The notes beneath the pieces are model-generated. The model was given only the letters and a program-made list of their open reading frames with translations. It was not told the origin of the DNA and searched no databases. From assembly GCA_902555585.1 (NCBI GenBank), contig CACDSY010000002.1, forward strand, positions 80,001 through 144,000: DNA of 64,000 nt, written 5' to 3'. A program made the position numbers and the translations under genes. This document shows, one piece after another, positions 17,477 to 25,587 of the stretch (positions are counted from its first letter, which is position 1; every line of letters begins with the position of its first letter). Source of the DNA: an uncultured Pelagibacteraceae bacterium. Lineage in GTDB: Bacteria; Pseudomonadota; Alphaproteobacteria; Pelagibacterales; Pelagibacteraceae.

Positions 17477-18739
17477 ATGGACAAATTTATTGTTAAGGGT
17501 CCTTGTAAAATAAAGGGCGAAATTTCAATTTCAGGCTCAAAAAATGCTGCCTTACCAATTTTGGCATCGACAATTTTATTCGAAAAAGAAGTCATAGTAA
17601 AAAATTTACCTCGTGTGAAAGACATTGATACAATGATAAATCTTTTAAAATCTCTTGGTTCAGAAATAAAATTTAATAAAAATAGAAAAATTGTTAAAAT
17701 AACAAAAAAAAAAAAGCAAAATTTTTTTGCATCATATTCACTTGTTAGAACAATGAGAGCTGGAATATTAGTTCTAGGAGCACTTGTTGCCAAACATCAA
17801 AAGTCTATTACTTCTTTACCTGGTGGCTGCCTTATAGGGGCTAGACCTGTAAATTATCATTTGAATGCGCTTAAAAAACTTGGAATGAAATATGATATTA
17901 AGAAAGGCTATATTCATGCACATACGAAAGAAAAACTCAAAGGTGCAAAAATCAGATTTTCAAAAGTTAGTGTTGGAGCAACTGAAAATACAATTATAGC
18001 TGCATGTTTAGCAAATGGAATTACTGTTCTTAGAAACTGCGCGATTGAACCAGAAATAATTGATTTAATAAATTTTTTAAAATCAGCTGGTGCTAAAATA
18101 AAATTTATAGGCAAACGTACTTTGAAGATAGAAGGCGTTAAATTTTTAGAAAGCACAAGTTATTCTGTGATGTCAGATAGAATAGAAACAGGAACTTTTT
18201 GTGTAGCAGCATGTTTAACTGGAGGTAATTTAAAAATAAATAATTTTGATCCAAAAATTATTAAAACAGAATTATCATTACTAAAAAGAGTTGGAGCAAA
18301 AATTAAAGTAGCCAAAAATCAAATCCATATATCTGGTCCAAAAAAAATCAAAAACTTAACTAATTTAGTTACTAAAGAATATCCAAACTTTCCCACAGAT
18401 TTACAAGCACAGTTTATGGTTCTACTTTGTAAGGCTAAAGGTAAAAGTTCAATAACTGAAAGTATTTTCGAAAATAGATTTATGCATGTAGCTGAATTAA
18501 GAAGATTAGGTGCTGAGATTATAATAAAAAAAAATAAGGCATTTATTTCAGGTGATACTAACTTTCAAGCTGCTGAATTAATGTCTAGTGACTTAAGAGC
18601 TTCGGTTGCATTAGTTTTAGCTGCAATAGTTGCCACAGGTTCGTCTACAATTAATAGAATTTATCACCTTGATAGAGGATATGAAAATATAGAGAATAAG
18701 CTAAGAAAAGTCGGAGTAAACATTCGACGTGTTAATTGA
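17477..18739 (+). CDS. murA: UDP-N-acetylglucosamine 1-carboxyvinyltransferase
   Basis: A 420-residue EPT-fold enzyme catalysing the first committed step of peptidoglycan synthesis, transfer of enolpyruvate from PEP to UDP-GlcNAc. The N-terminal SGSKNAALPI contains the catalytic Lys. The flexible loop PGGCLIGARPV carries the active-site Cys (the fosfomycin target). FPTDLQAQFM and DLRASVALVLA are also conserved. Its stop overlaps the start of the DUF2948 gene (TGATG). Confidence 0.97.
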   Translation: MDKFIVKGPCKIKGEISISGSKNAALPILASTILFEKEVIVKNLPRVKDIDTMINLLKSLGSEIKFNKNRKIVKITKKKKQNFFASYSLVRTMRAGILVLGALVAKHQKSITSLPGGCLIGARPVNYHLNALKKLGMKYDIKKGYIHAHTKEKLKGAKIRFSKVSVGATENTIIAACLANGITVLRNCAIEPEIIDLINFLKSAGAKIKFIGKRTLKIEGVKFLESTSYSVMSDRIETGTFCVAACLTGGNLKINNFDPKIIKTELSLLKRVGAKIKVAKNQIHISGPKKIKNLTNLVTKEYPNFPTDLQAQFMVLLCKAKGKSSITESIFENRFMHVAELRRLGAEIIIKKNKAFISGDTNFQAAELMSSDLRASVALVLAAIVATGSSTINRIYHLDRGYENIENKLRKVGVNIRRVN

Positions 18740-19146
18740 TGGAAAATCAGTATTTAAAAAAGATAATTGCACAAACTCCTGAAGATCTACATATCATTTC
18801 AGCTTGTTGCTCTGAGGGTAAAGTTAATATTGACGATGTTAAATATTTAGCTTCTAACAAAATTTTCCTAATTTCAATAGCAAGATTTAGTAAAGAAGAG
18901 GAAAATAAAAATAAATTAATAAATAGTATTATCAAATTTGAATTTATTAATTCGTCAAAATCTAAGAATATAGACCAAAATGACACTAATCTAACATTAG
19001 AACTATTAACAATTGATATTTTTAAGAAAGGGGAGAATTTTGAAATAACTATGTTATTTTCGAAAAATAGAATTATAACTCTTGCCGCTGAAGTAATTGA
19101 AGTGACACTAGAGGATCAAAAAATAGCAAATGATAAAAATAATTAA
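18739..19146 (+). CDS. DUF2948-family protein
   Basis: A 135-residue cytosolic protein starting at the ATG at 18739, which shares a base with the murA stop. An in-frame TTG at 18736 is possible but less likely. Features are PEDLHIISACCSEG near residue 13, a middle acidic/Lys-rich part, and the C-terminal IITLAAEVIEVTLEDQK. In alphaproteobacteria DUF2948 genes sit between murA and hisD as here, with no established function. It overlaps hisD by 17 bases. Confidence 0.8.
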   Translation: MENQYLKKIIAQTPEDLHIISACCSEGKVNIDDVKYLASNKIFLISIARFSKEEENKNKLINSIIKFEFINSSKSKNIDQNDTNLTLELLTIDIFKKGENFEITMLFSKNRIITLAAEVIEVTLEDQKIANDKNN

Positions 19147-20395
19147 TTGTAATAAAAAAAATTACTTAAATATTTTAACAAAATTTTTAGATCTAAGAAG
19201 GTCTGAAAAAAGAAATGAAAATAAAATAATATCTAAAATTTTAAAAGATATTAAGAACAATAAAAATAAAAGTCTCTTAAAATATGAGAAAAAATTTAGT
19301 AAAAATAGTCAAATTAAGCCAGGTATTAAGCAAATTAATAAGGCAATTAAATCTTTAGATCCAAAAATTAAAAGAGCTATAGATTTTGCTTATAAACGTA
19401 TACTCAAATTTCATACTGCACAAAAAACTAAAGACATTTTTTATAAAGATAATTTAAATAATAAAATAGAATATAAATACGTACCAATTCAATCTATCGG
19501 CATTTATGTTCCAGCAAATTTACCATCAACTTTGTTGATGAATGCTATTCCAGCAAAAATAGCAGGTGTAAAAAGAATTGTACTAGCAAATCCAAAAAAT
19601 AATGGAAAATTAAATCCTGCAGTTTTATATGCAGCAAAAAAATTAGGAATTAATGAAATTTATTCAATGGGAGGTGCACAAGCTATAGGTAGTTTGGCTT
19701 ATATTCAAAAAGTAAATAAAATTGTTGGACCAGGTAATATCTTTGTTGCTGGTGCTAAAAGACAAGTTTTTGGAGATGTAGGTATTGAAGGAATGATTGC
19801 AGGCCCGTCTGAAATAACAATATTAGCAGATAGCAAAACTAATTTAAATGAAGTCACCACATCTATGATTGGTCAGGCAGAACACGACTCAAATTCACAA
19901 TGCATATTAATCACCAAGGATTTAAATTTGATTAAAAAATTTAAAAAAGATTTAGAATTAAAATTAAAACAGATACCAAGGCAAAGTATTGCTACTAAAA
20001 GTATAAAAAGTAATGGACTAATTTTAAAAGTATATAATGATAGACAAATTATTGATGCAATCAATGAGATAGCTCCTGAACACTTAGAAATAAATGTTGG
20101 CAATTATAAAAAGTATAAAAATAAAATTGTTAATGCTGGAAGTATTTGTATAGGAAAATATTCTCCTATGGCACTAAGCGACTATGCAGTTGGGACAAAT
20201 CATGTATTACCAACTAATGCATCAGCTAAATTTTCATCAGGGTTAAGTTTAAGTGAATTTTATAAAAAAATTAGCCTTATAACTCTTTCAAAAAAAGGTG
20301 TTGAGAAAATAGGAGAATACGCTACACATCTCGCTGAGTATGAAGAATTAAAAGGTCATGCTTTGAGTATAAAATCTAGAATAAATAAGGAGTAA
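19130..20395 (+). CDS. hisD: Histidinol dehydrogenase
   Basis: A 421-residue zinc enzyme that oxidises L-histidinol to L-histidine in two NAD+-dependent steps. Conserved stretches are GIYVPANLPS, GPGNIFVAGAKRQVFG, IAGPSE, QAEHDSNSQ (ligand and catalytic residues) and the C-terminal GTNHVLPT and HLAEYE. The length is near the family norm of about 430. It lies between DUF2948 (17-base overlap) and infA (6-base gap). hisZ and hisG are 3 kb downstream. Confidence 0.96.
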   Translation: MIKIINCNKKNYLNILTKFLDLRRSEKRNENKIISKILKDIKNNKNKSLLKYEKKFSKNSQIKPGIKQINKAIKSLDPKIKRAIDFAYKRILKFHTAQKTKDIFYKDNLNNKIEYKYVPIQSIGIYVPANLPSTLLMNAIPAKIAGVKRIVLANPKNNGKLNPAVLYAAKKLGINEIYSMGGAQAIGSLAYIQKVNKIVGPGNIFVAGAKRQVFGDVGIEGMIAGPSEITILADSKTNLNEVTTSMIGQAEHDSNSQCILITKDLNLIKKFKKDLELKLKQIPRQSIATKSIKSNGLILKVYNDRQIIDAINEIAPEHLEINVGNYKKYKNKIVNAGSICIGKYSPMALSDYAVGTNHVLPTNASAKFSSGLSLSEFYKKISLITLSKKGVEKIGEYATHLAEYEELKGHALSIKSRINKE

Positions 20396-20401
20396 CAAAA
20401 T

Positions 20402-20617
20402 TTGTCGAAACAAGATTTATTGGAATTTAAAGGTAAAGTAATCGATTTATTACCTAATGCCATGTTCCGAGTAAAGCTTGAAAATAATCATATTGTTACA
20501 GCTCACACAGCTGGAAAGTTGAGGAAGAATAGGATTAGAGTCCTTCAAGGTGATAATGTAACAGTGGAAGTAACACCTTATGATTTGACAAAAGGAAGAA
20601 TTATTTTTAGGTTTTAA
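20402..20617 (+). CDS. infA: Translation initiation factor IF-1
   Basis: A 71-residue S1/OB-fold protein beginning at TTG (20402), since the conserved N-terminus [13 protein letters not shown] starts there and no ATG fits. A GGAGT element 9-13 bases upstream serves as ribosome-binding site. The motifs [23 protein letters not shown] and GRIIFRF are the IF-1 core. It is followed 5 bases later by tRNA-Phe and is probably co-transcribed with it. Confidence 0.96.
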   Translation: MSKQDLLEFKGKVIDLLPNAMFRVKLENNHIVTAHTAGKLRKNRIRVLQGDNVTVEVTPYDLTKGRIIFRF

Positions 20618-20622
20618 ATAAT

Positions 20623-20698
20623 GGCTTCGTAGCTCAGTTGGTAGAGCAGAGCCCTGAAAAGGCTTGTGTCGCTGGTTCGAGTCCCGCCGAAGCCACCA
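20623..20698 (+). tRNA. tRNA-Phe (anticodon GAA)
   Basis: A canonical cloverleaf. The acceptor GGCTTCG pairs with CGAAGCC. D-arm GCTC/GAGC, anticodon stem GAGCC/GGCTT with loop CTGAAAA (anticodon GAA). The T-arm contains GGTTCGAGTCC. Discriminator A is followed by encoded CCA (20696-20698), giving 76 bases. It lies 5 bases after infA on the same strand. Confidence 0.97.
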
Positions 20699-20788
20699 TT
20701 TTAGAAATAAAACCTTGCAGCAAAAATGCTTGCATTCAATTTTAAAATCTAATAATTATCCCGCTAGCTGAAGTTTAGCTAAGTTTAA

Positions 20789-20794
20789 TATAAT
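20789..20794 (+). promoter_or_regulatory. Probable -10 element of cspA
   Basis: A perfect TATAAT at 20789-20794, 22 bases before the cspA ATG, would start the transcript near 20801 with a leader of about 16 bases. No good -35 is visible at 16-18 bases upstream. A small hairpin (TAGCT 20765-20769 / AGCTA 20777-20781) sits in that position instead. Confidence 0.45.
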
Positions 20795-20816
20795 AAAGAA
20801 AGAGTAAAAGAAAAGT

Positions 20817-21029
20817 ATGAGTACATTAAAAGGAAAAGTAAAGTGGTTCAACGGTAAGAAGGGCTACGGGTTTATAGAAAGAGAAGACGGAGAAAAAGAT
20901 TGTTTCGTTCATGCAAGCGCAGTTCGTGAAGCAGGACTTCGTTTTTTGAATGAGAACGACGCTGTAGAATTTGAAATTCAGGATGGAGACAAAGGTCCAA
21001 GCGCAGTGAATTTAAAGAAAACTTCTTAA
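20817..21029 (+). CDS. cspA: Cold-shock-domain protein
   Basis: A 70-residue single cold-shock domain. RNP1-like KGYGFIER (about residues 16-23) and RNP2-like DCFVHASA (28-35) carry the aromatic nucleic-acid-binding residues, after the family start [12 protein letters not shown]. It is a single-stranded RNA/DNA chaperone. GGAAAAG-type purines precede the ATG. It is unusually rich in CGN/AAG-type codons for this AT-rich region, as expected for a highly expressed gene. It is flanked by tRNA genes and a structured 231-base downstream gap. Confidence 0.93.
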   Translation: MSTLKGKVKWFNGKKGYGFIEREDGEKDCFVHASAVREAGLRFLNENDAVEFEIQDGDKGPSAVNLKKTS

Positions 21030-21049
21030 AATTTATTTCATTTAAAATT

Positions 21050-21096
21050 TTGTATAGGAATAAAAGTAGGTAAACCCTATGAATATTCCTATACAA
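21050..21096 (+). other. Strong nested hairpin downstream of cspA (candidate terminator or small RNA element)
   Basis: TTGTATAGGAAT (21050-21061) and ATTCCTATACAA (21085-21096) form a perfect 12-bp stem. Inside its 23-base apex is a second 4-bp hairpin (TAGG 21067-21070 / CCTA 21076-21079). It is not followed by a clear U-run, so a simple intrinsic terminator is not certain. It lies in the 231-base gap between cspA and tRNA-His, one of the longest non-coding gaps in the window. Confidence 0.55.
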
Positions 21097-21105
21097 TACA
21101 TACTT

Positions 21106-21125
21106 GCATTTTAAGTCTAAAATGC
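21106..21125 (+). other. Second perfect hairpin downstream of cspA
   Basis: GCATTTTA (21106-21113) and TAAAATGC (21118-21125) form a perfect 8-bp stem around the tetraloop AGTC, 9 bases after the larger hairpin. TATTT follows, a weak U-rich tail. It could be the actual cspA terminator or part of one structured RNA with the element at 21050. The rest of the gap, 21126-21260, shows no gene, only AT-rich sequence and the self-complementary AGCTAGCT near 21200. Confidence 0.5.
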
Positions 21126-21260
21126 TATTTAACCTTCATGATTAAAAATAGTAAAATTTTAGTATCTCACAAAAGACATCATTTTCATGCTGGCTTGCAG
21201 CTAGCTATTTAACTATTTTAAAATTTAAATTTAACTCTAATTAGTATAAAACAATAATAG

Positions 21261-21335
21261 GCCCTGGTGGTGAAATGGTTATCACGAAAGTTTGTGGAAC
21301 TTTAGTTTTTGGTTCAATTCCAAGCCAGGGTACCA
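21261..21335 (+). tRNA. tRNA-His (anticodon GTG), alphaproteobacterial type with A73
   Basis: The acceptor GCCCTGG pairs with CCAGGGT, giving a G1-U72 wobble. D-arm GTGA/TCAC, anticodon stem AAAGT/ACTTT with loop TTGTGGA (anticodon GTG), and T-arm TTTGG-TTCAATT-CCAAG. The discriminator is A73, followed by encoded CCA (21333-21335). Most bacteria have G-1 paired with C73 in tRNA-His. Here G at 21260 would face A73, matching the atypical tRNA-His known from many alphaproteobacteria. It ends 4 bases before the hisS ATG. Confidence 0.93.
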
Positions 21336-21339
21336 AAAA

Positions 21340-22734
21340 ATGAATAAAGAAAATAAATTAATACCTGGGTTGCCCTCAGGATTTGAAGATCGTTGGAACA
21401 AGAAACTTCTTCTCAAAAAAAAGCTGTTATCAGTAATTGAGAATAATTTTATTAAGTTTGGCGCTGAACCACTCGAAACACCATCGTTCGAAATAAGTGA
21501 TAATATAGGATCTTTTCTAGCAGAAGATGAAGCTAATCCTATGTCTGATGTATTCTCATTTAAAGATGGAGATAAAAGTATTACTCTTCGATATGACTTA
21601 TCTAGTCCTCTAGCAAGATTTGTTGCTCAAAATAATCAAGAGTTGCCTTCAATTTATAAAAGATATGCTATTCAAAATGTATTTCGTAACGAAAAGGCAG
21701 GCAATGGAAGATATAGAGAATTTTTACAGGCAGATTTTGATATTGTAGGAAATGTTAGTTCATCACAGGCTAACGCTGAACTTTGTAATTTAATTTCAGC
21801 AACACTTTTAGAATGTGGATTAAAGAAAGATCAGTTTACGATCAATGTAAGTAACAGAAAAATAGTTCAAGGTTTACTAGATGAATTACAGATAACTGAG
21901 GAAAAACAATTAAAAGTTATTAGGGCAATTGATAAACTTGATAAACCTGGATTTGGAATAAAAGGTGTAGAGGACCTTTTAAGAAAGGAAAGAAAAGATA
22001 CTAGTGGTGCTATTACAAAAGGTGCAGACTTAAATGATAAGCAGGTTTCTCAAATATTAGATTATTTAAAAATTAAAGATTTAAATGAGCTGAAACAAAA
22101 TTTAAAAAACTCACTATCGCAAGAAGGAATCAAGGAATTAGAAGACTTTTTTGAGGTCCTTGGATATGGATCAAACTTAGATCGAGTCAAAACCAATTTC
22201 ACAATTGTCAGAGGCTTGGCGTATTATTCTGATTTTATCGTTGAAACTAATTTAAATTTTAAAGTTACAAATAATAAAGGTAAAGAGGTAGATATTGGCA
22301 GTGTCTGTTCGGGTGGAGCTTATGCAAAACTTATTTCAAGGTTTAAAGGAGTTGATATTCCAGGTACAGGTATAAGTTTTGGAGTAGATAGGCTTTTGTT
22401 TGCATTAATGCAATTAGATCAGTTTCAATTAGATGAACAAAAACCAGTTTTAGTATGTGTAATGGATCAAAAATACTTAAAAAACTACTACGAAATTTTA
22501 GATCTTTTAAGACAAAACAATATTAATTCAGAAATATTTTTAGATACCAAAAAAAATCTTGGCAAACAACTTACTTTCGCAAACAAACGCCAATTACCAG
22601 TTGCAGTAATCTGTGGAGAAAATGAATTTAAAGATAATACAGTGACCATCAAAAATTTAAAGGGTGTAAAGGGTGAGAACAACAAAACAATTCCCAAGAA
22701 AGATTTAATAAATGAAGTCAAAAAACTTATCTGA
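21340..22734 (+). CDS. hisS: Histidyl-tRNA synthetase
   Basis: A 464-residue class II aminoacyl-tRNA synthetase. I placed the start at the ATG at 21340, because an upstream in-frame ATG at 21292 lies inside the tRNA-His gene. The N-terminus LPSGFEDRW is the alphaproteobacterial HisRS form. Motif 2 is in YAIQNVFRNEKAGNGRYREFLQADFDIVG, the histidine-specific region is RGLAYYSDF, and GTGISFGVDRL is motif 3. There is no usual room for a Shine-Dalgarno site after the tRNA. The gene overlaps hisZ by 23 bases. Confidence 0.96.
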   Translation: MNKENKLIPGLPSGFEDRWNKKLLLKKKLLSVIENNFIKFGAEPLETPSFEISDNIGSFLAEDEANPMSDVFSFKDGDKSITLRYDLSSPLARFVAQNNQELPSIYKRYAIQNVFRNEKAGNGRYREFLQADFDIVGNVSSSQANAELCNLISATLLECGLKKDQFTINVSNRKIVQGLLDELQITEEKQLKVIRAIDKLDKPGFGIKGVEDLLRKERKDTSGAITKGADLNDKQVSQILDYLKIKDLNELKQNLKNSLSQEGIKELEDFFEVLGYGSNLDRVKTNFTIVRGLAYYSDFIVETNLNFKVTNNKGKEVDIGSVCSGGAYAKLISRFKGVDIPGTGISFGVDRLLFALMQLDQFQLDEQKPVLVCVMDQKYLKNYYEILDLLRQNNINSEIFLDTKKNLGKQLTFANKRQLPVAVICGENEFKDNTVTIKNLKGVKGENNKTIPKKDLINEVKKLI

Positions 22735-23761
22735 AAATATACTTAAATCTTTAAAATCAAGTGGATTTGATTATATAGATTTAGATACAGTAATTCCAAC
22801 CAATTTAATTCTTGAGAGATCTGGGGAGTCATTTAGAAGTTTAATTTTTTCATTTATGGATCAGAATGGAAAGGAAATTTGTTTAAGACCTGATTTAACT
22901 ATTGCTTCTTGTATCAAATATCTCAATCAAAAAAAAAAGAGATCTTCAAAGGTATTTTATAATGGTCAAGCATTCAGAAAAGTTCAGAAAAAAAATGAAA
23001 AAATTATCAGAGATCAAATAGGTTTCGAGATCATAGGATCAAAAGATGAAAAAAGAGATGATAAGCAAATAATAAATACTGGTATTAAAGTTTTAAATAA
23101 ATTTAAATATAAGTCTGGGAGTATAACAATAGGAAATGTAGAAATATTTAACTTATTGATAAATAAATTAGATATTCCAAAAAGGTGGAAACTTAGATTA
23201 CAAAGACATTTTTGGCGAGAGGCTTATTTTAATGAATTATTAAGACGTTTAGAGACTAATTCAGATGTTGATGAAACTATTGTTGAGTTAGATAAAAAAA
23301 GATACCTTAAACTATGTAAACAAAATCAAAACAGAAACATAGCAGGGCGTTCCTTAAGAGAAATACTGATCAGATTTGATAACAAAATAAAAGATCCTAG
23401 AAGACAAGTAAAAGGTCAAAATGTAGTAAAGATTATAAGGGAATATTTAAAAATTAATTGCAAAATGAGCAATGCAGCAACTACTCTAAACGCTTTTTTT
23501 AAAAAAAATAAAATAAATCTTACTGTTGGTAAAAACTATTTTCCAATCACAAATGATAAGGTTTCAAAATTAAATGTAAATTTTTCATCTTCTTTTGGAA
23601 GACATCTAGAATATTACACTGGGATGGTATTTAAAATTACAATAAATTCAAACTCCAGAAAAATTCAGGTTAATGGAGGTCGTTATGACAACCTTATTTC
23701 TGATTTAGGATCTTCAAAAAAAATACCAGCAGTAGGAGGTGCAATTAATTTAAATGATTAA
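22712..23761 (+). CDS. hisZ: ATP phosphoribosyltransferase regulatory subunit HisZ
   Basis: A 349-residue HisRS paralogue lacking aminoacylation function. The catalytic-like core is recognisable (LRPDLTIASCIKYL, GQAFRKVQKKN, QIGFEIIGS), and near the C-terminus LEYYTGMVFKI and NGGRYDNLI. HisZ assembles with short-form HisG into a hetero-octamer and confers histidine feedback inhibition. Its start overlaps the hisS end by 23 bases and its end overlaps hisG by 8 bases, which supports this assignment over a second HisRS. Confidence 0.93.
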   Translation: MKSKNLSENILKSLKSSGFDYIDLDTVIPTNLILERSGESFRSLIFSFMDQNGKEICLRPDLTIASCIKYLNQKKKRSSKVFYNGQAFRKVQKKNEKIIRDQIGFEIIGSKDEKRDDKQIINTGIKVLNKFKYKSGSITIGNVEIFNLLINKLDIPKRWKLRLQRHFWREAYFNELLRRLETNSDVDETIVELDKKRYLKLCKQNQNRNIAGRSLREILIRFDNKIKDPRRQVKGQNVVKIIREYLKINCKMSNAATTLNAFFKKNKINLTVGKNYFPITNDKVSKLNVNFSSSFGRHLEYYTGMVFKITINSNSRKIQVNGGRYDNLISDLGSSKKIPAVGGAINLND

Positions 23762-24431
23762 AATTGGTATTCCAAGTAAAGGTCGATTAAGAAAAGATAC
23801 CTTAAATATATTTAAAAGTAAAAAGCTCAAAATTCTATCAGAAAGAGGTGATAGAGATCTTTTTGGATATATGAAAGGAAATAAAAACATTAAAATTATT
23901 TATCTACATGCGAGAGAAATTATAGAAAGATTGGGTGATGGATCTCTCGATATTGGTTTTTCAGGATATGATTTATTAAAAGAATCTGAATTAAATATAC
24001 AAAACAAAGTTACTATTGCCAAAAGGCTAGAATATGGACATGCAACTTTAGTATTAGCAGTGCCAGACGAGTGGATTGATATTCAGACACTTGCCGATTT
24101 AGAAGAAATTTCCTTTGATTTTAAAGATAAAAAGAAAAGTAGAATGAGAGTTGCAACAAAATATCCAAATTTAACTAGAGATTTTTTATTTTCAAAAGGT
24201 GTAACTCAATTTAAATTAGTCCCATCTCTTGGGGCAACAGAAGTATATCCATTTACTGGTTCATCAGAAATTTTATCAGATATAACTAGCACAGGTGAAA
24301 CTTTACGAGCAAATAACTTGAGAATTTTAAAAGATGGAAATATTCTTAAAAGTACAGCAATTTTAATGTTTAATAAAAAACTGAGTAATAAAAAAGGTTT
24401 GAAGAAAATTTTAAACTTGCTTAGCTCTTAA
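23754..24431 (+). CDS. hisG: ATP phosphoribosyltransferase, short form
   Basis: A 225-residue short-form HisG that joins ATP and PRPP in the first committed step of histidine synthesis. Typical blocks are IGIPSKGRL at the N-terminus, DIGFSGYDLL and the PRPP loop ITSTGETLRANNL near residue 180. It lacks the C-terminal regulatory domain of long HisG, so it needs HisZ, encoded directly upstream with an 8-base overlap. Confidence 0.96.
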   Translation: MIKIGIPSKGRLRKDTLNIFKSKKLKILSERGDRDLFGYMKGNKNIKIIYLHAREIIERLGDGSLDIGFSGYDLLKESELNIQNKVTIAKRLEYGHATLVLAVPDEWIDIQTLADLEEISFDFKDKKKSRMRVATKYPNLTRDFLFSKGVTQFKLVPSLGATEVYPFTGSSEILSDITSTGETLRANNLRILKDGNILKSTAILMFNKKLSNKKGLKKILNLLSS

Positions 24432-24453
24432 CTCTAACTATTATCTTTAATCT

Positions 24454-25551
24454 ATGGATATGATTCTATTGATAATCTTGCTTTTATTGCTTGGTACAAC
24501 TTTAGGGGTTTTATATTTAAATTTAAGGCCAAAACCTAAAGAAGAGACCGAAAATAAAGAAGTTGAGGAAATAGCTAATTTAAAAGCAGAAATTGTCTCC
24601 TTAAAAGAAACTTTAAATAGTACTATCAATAATTCATTAGGTTCAATGTCTACTTCCTTTAATAACCTCTCAACAGGTGTTACCAGAGATATGACAGAAG
24701 CCTTAACTAAAGTTGATGAAAAAGTTGGAAACTTCAATCAACAGGTACAGTTATTAAATCAAAGCCAAGAGGGTATAAGTAAAATTTTAGCTGGTGTTAA
24801 AAAATATGGAACACTTGCTGAATTTAGTTTGGATGCTTTAATTAAAGATTTATTACCAGCCTCTCAATTCATGACAAATGTTAAAATGAAAGAGGATACT
24901 AGTGAAAACGTTGAATTTGCAATTAAACTTCAAGGTGACGTTATGGTTCCAGTTGACTCCCATTTCCCAGTAGAAAAATTTAAAGCAATCACTGATGGTT
25001 ATGACTTAGATGACAAACGAGCTGTTGCAGATGCAAGAGCAAAATTAGCATCAGCCTTCAAAGTTAAAGCTAAAAGTGTAAATGAAAAATATATAGTTCC
25101 ACCAAAAACTACAGATTTTGCTATTGTTTATGCGCCAACGGAAAGTTTGTATAAAGAATTGACTGAATATCAAGATCCAAGCACAAAAGAATTATTAACT
25201 CAAGAATTAATGAAAAAACACAAAGTTGTAATATGTGGTCCAAACACCTTATCTGCTTACTTACAGTCTTTACACATGGGTTTTCAATCACTAAAAGTTC
25301 AAAAGGGAGCAACTGAAATATATACTCATTTAAAAACAATAAGTACAAGGTTTTCAAGACATTTTGACAATATCATTGTGTTGAATAAAAAATTAGAAGA
25401 AGCTATGTCTGTTGTAAATAAGTTTGGAATGGATGCAAGATCTATCACGAGAACTTTGGAAAATATAAAAGATCCAGAGCAATTCGAAAAAGCTCTTAAA
25501 ACAGATAATGTAGAAAAACTTGAAGATCTTCCTAGACAAGCCAAAAAATAA
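24454..25551 (+). CDS. rmuC: RmuC-family DNA recombination protein
   Basis: A 365-residue protein with an N-terminal membrane anchor (residues 3-20), a coiled-coil stretch (about 28-110, Glu/Lys/Asn-rich) and the C-terminal RmuC domain. That domain carries the conserved VPVDSHFPVEKFKAI, FAIVYAPTESLY and FQSLKVQKGA blocks and resembles PD-(D/E)XK nuclease folds. RmuC limits inversions at short inverted repeats in E. coli and is viewed as a nuclease-like factor. It begins a run of three DNA-processing genes. Confidence 0.9.
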   Translation: MDMILLIILLLLLGTTLGVLYLNLRPKPKEETENKEVEEIANLKAEIVSLKETLNSTINNSLGSMSTSFNNLSTGVTRDMTEALTKVDEKVGNFNQQVQLLNQSQEGISKILAGVKKYGTLAEFSLDALIKDLLPASQFMTNVKMKEDTSENVEFAIKLQGDVMVPVDSHFPVEKFKAITDGYDLDDKRAVADARAKLASAFKVKAKSVNEKYIVPPKTTDFAIVYAPTESLYKELTEYQDPSTKELLTQELMKKHKVVICGPNTLSAYLQSLHMGFQSLKVQKGATEIYTHLKTISTRFSRHFDNIIVLNKKLEEAMSVVNKFGMDARSITRTLENIKDPEQFEKALKTDNVEKLEDLPRQAKK

Positions 25552-25587
25552 ATTTAATTTAAATACAATTTCTCATATAAGAAATTA

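Noticed and set aside
21292..21339. Upstream in-frame start for hisS
   Set aside because: It lies inside the tRNA-His gene, and the conserved HisRS N-terminus begins just after the ATG at 21340.
22712..23761. A second histidyl-tRNA synthetase instead of HisZ
   Set aside because: It overlaps short-form hisG, which needs HisZ, and lacks the full HisRS catalytic motifs and anticodon-binding domain.
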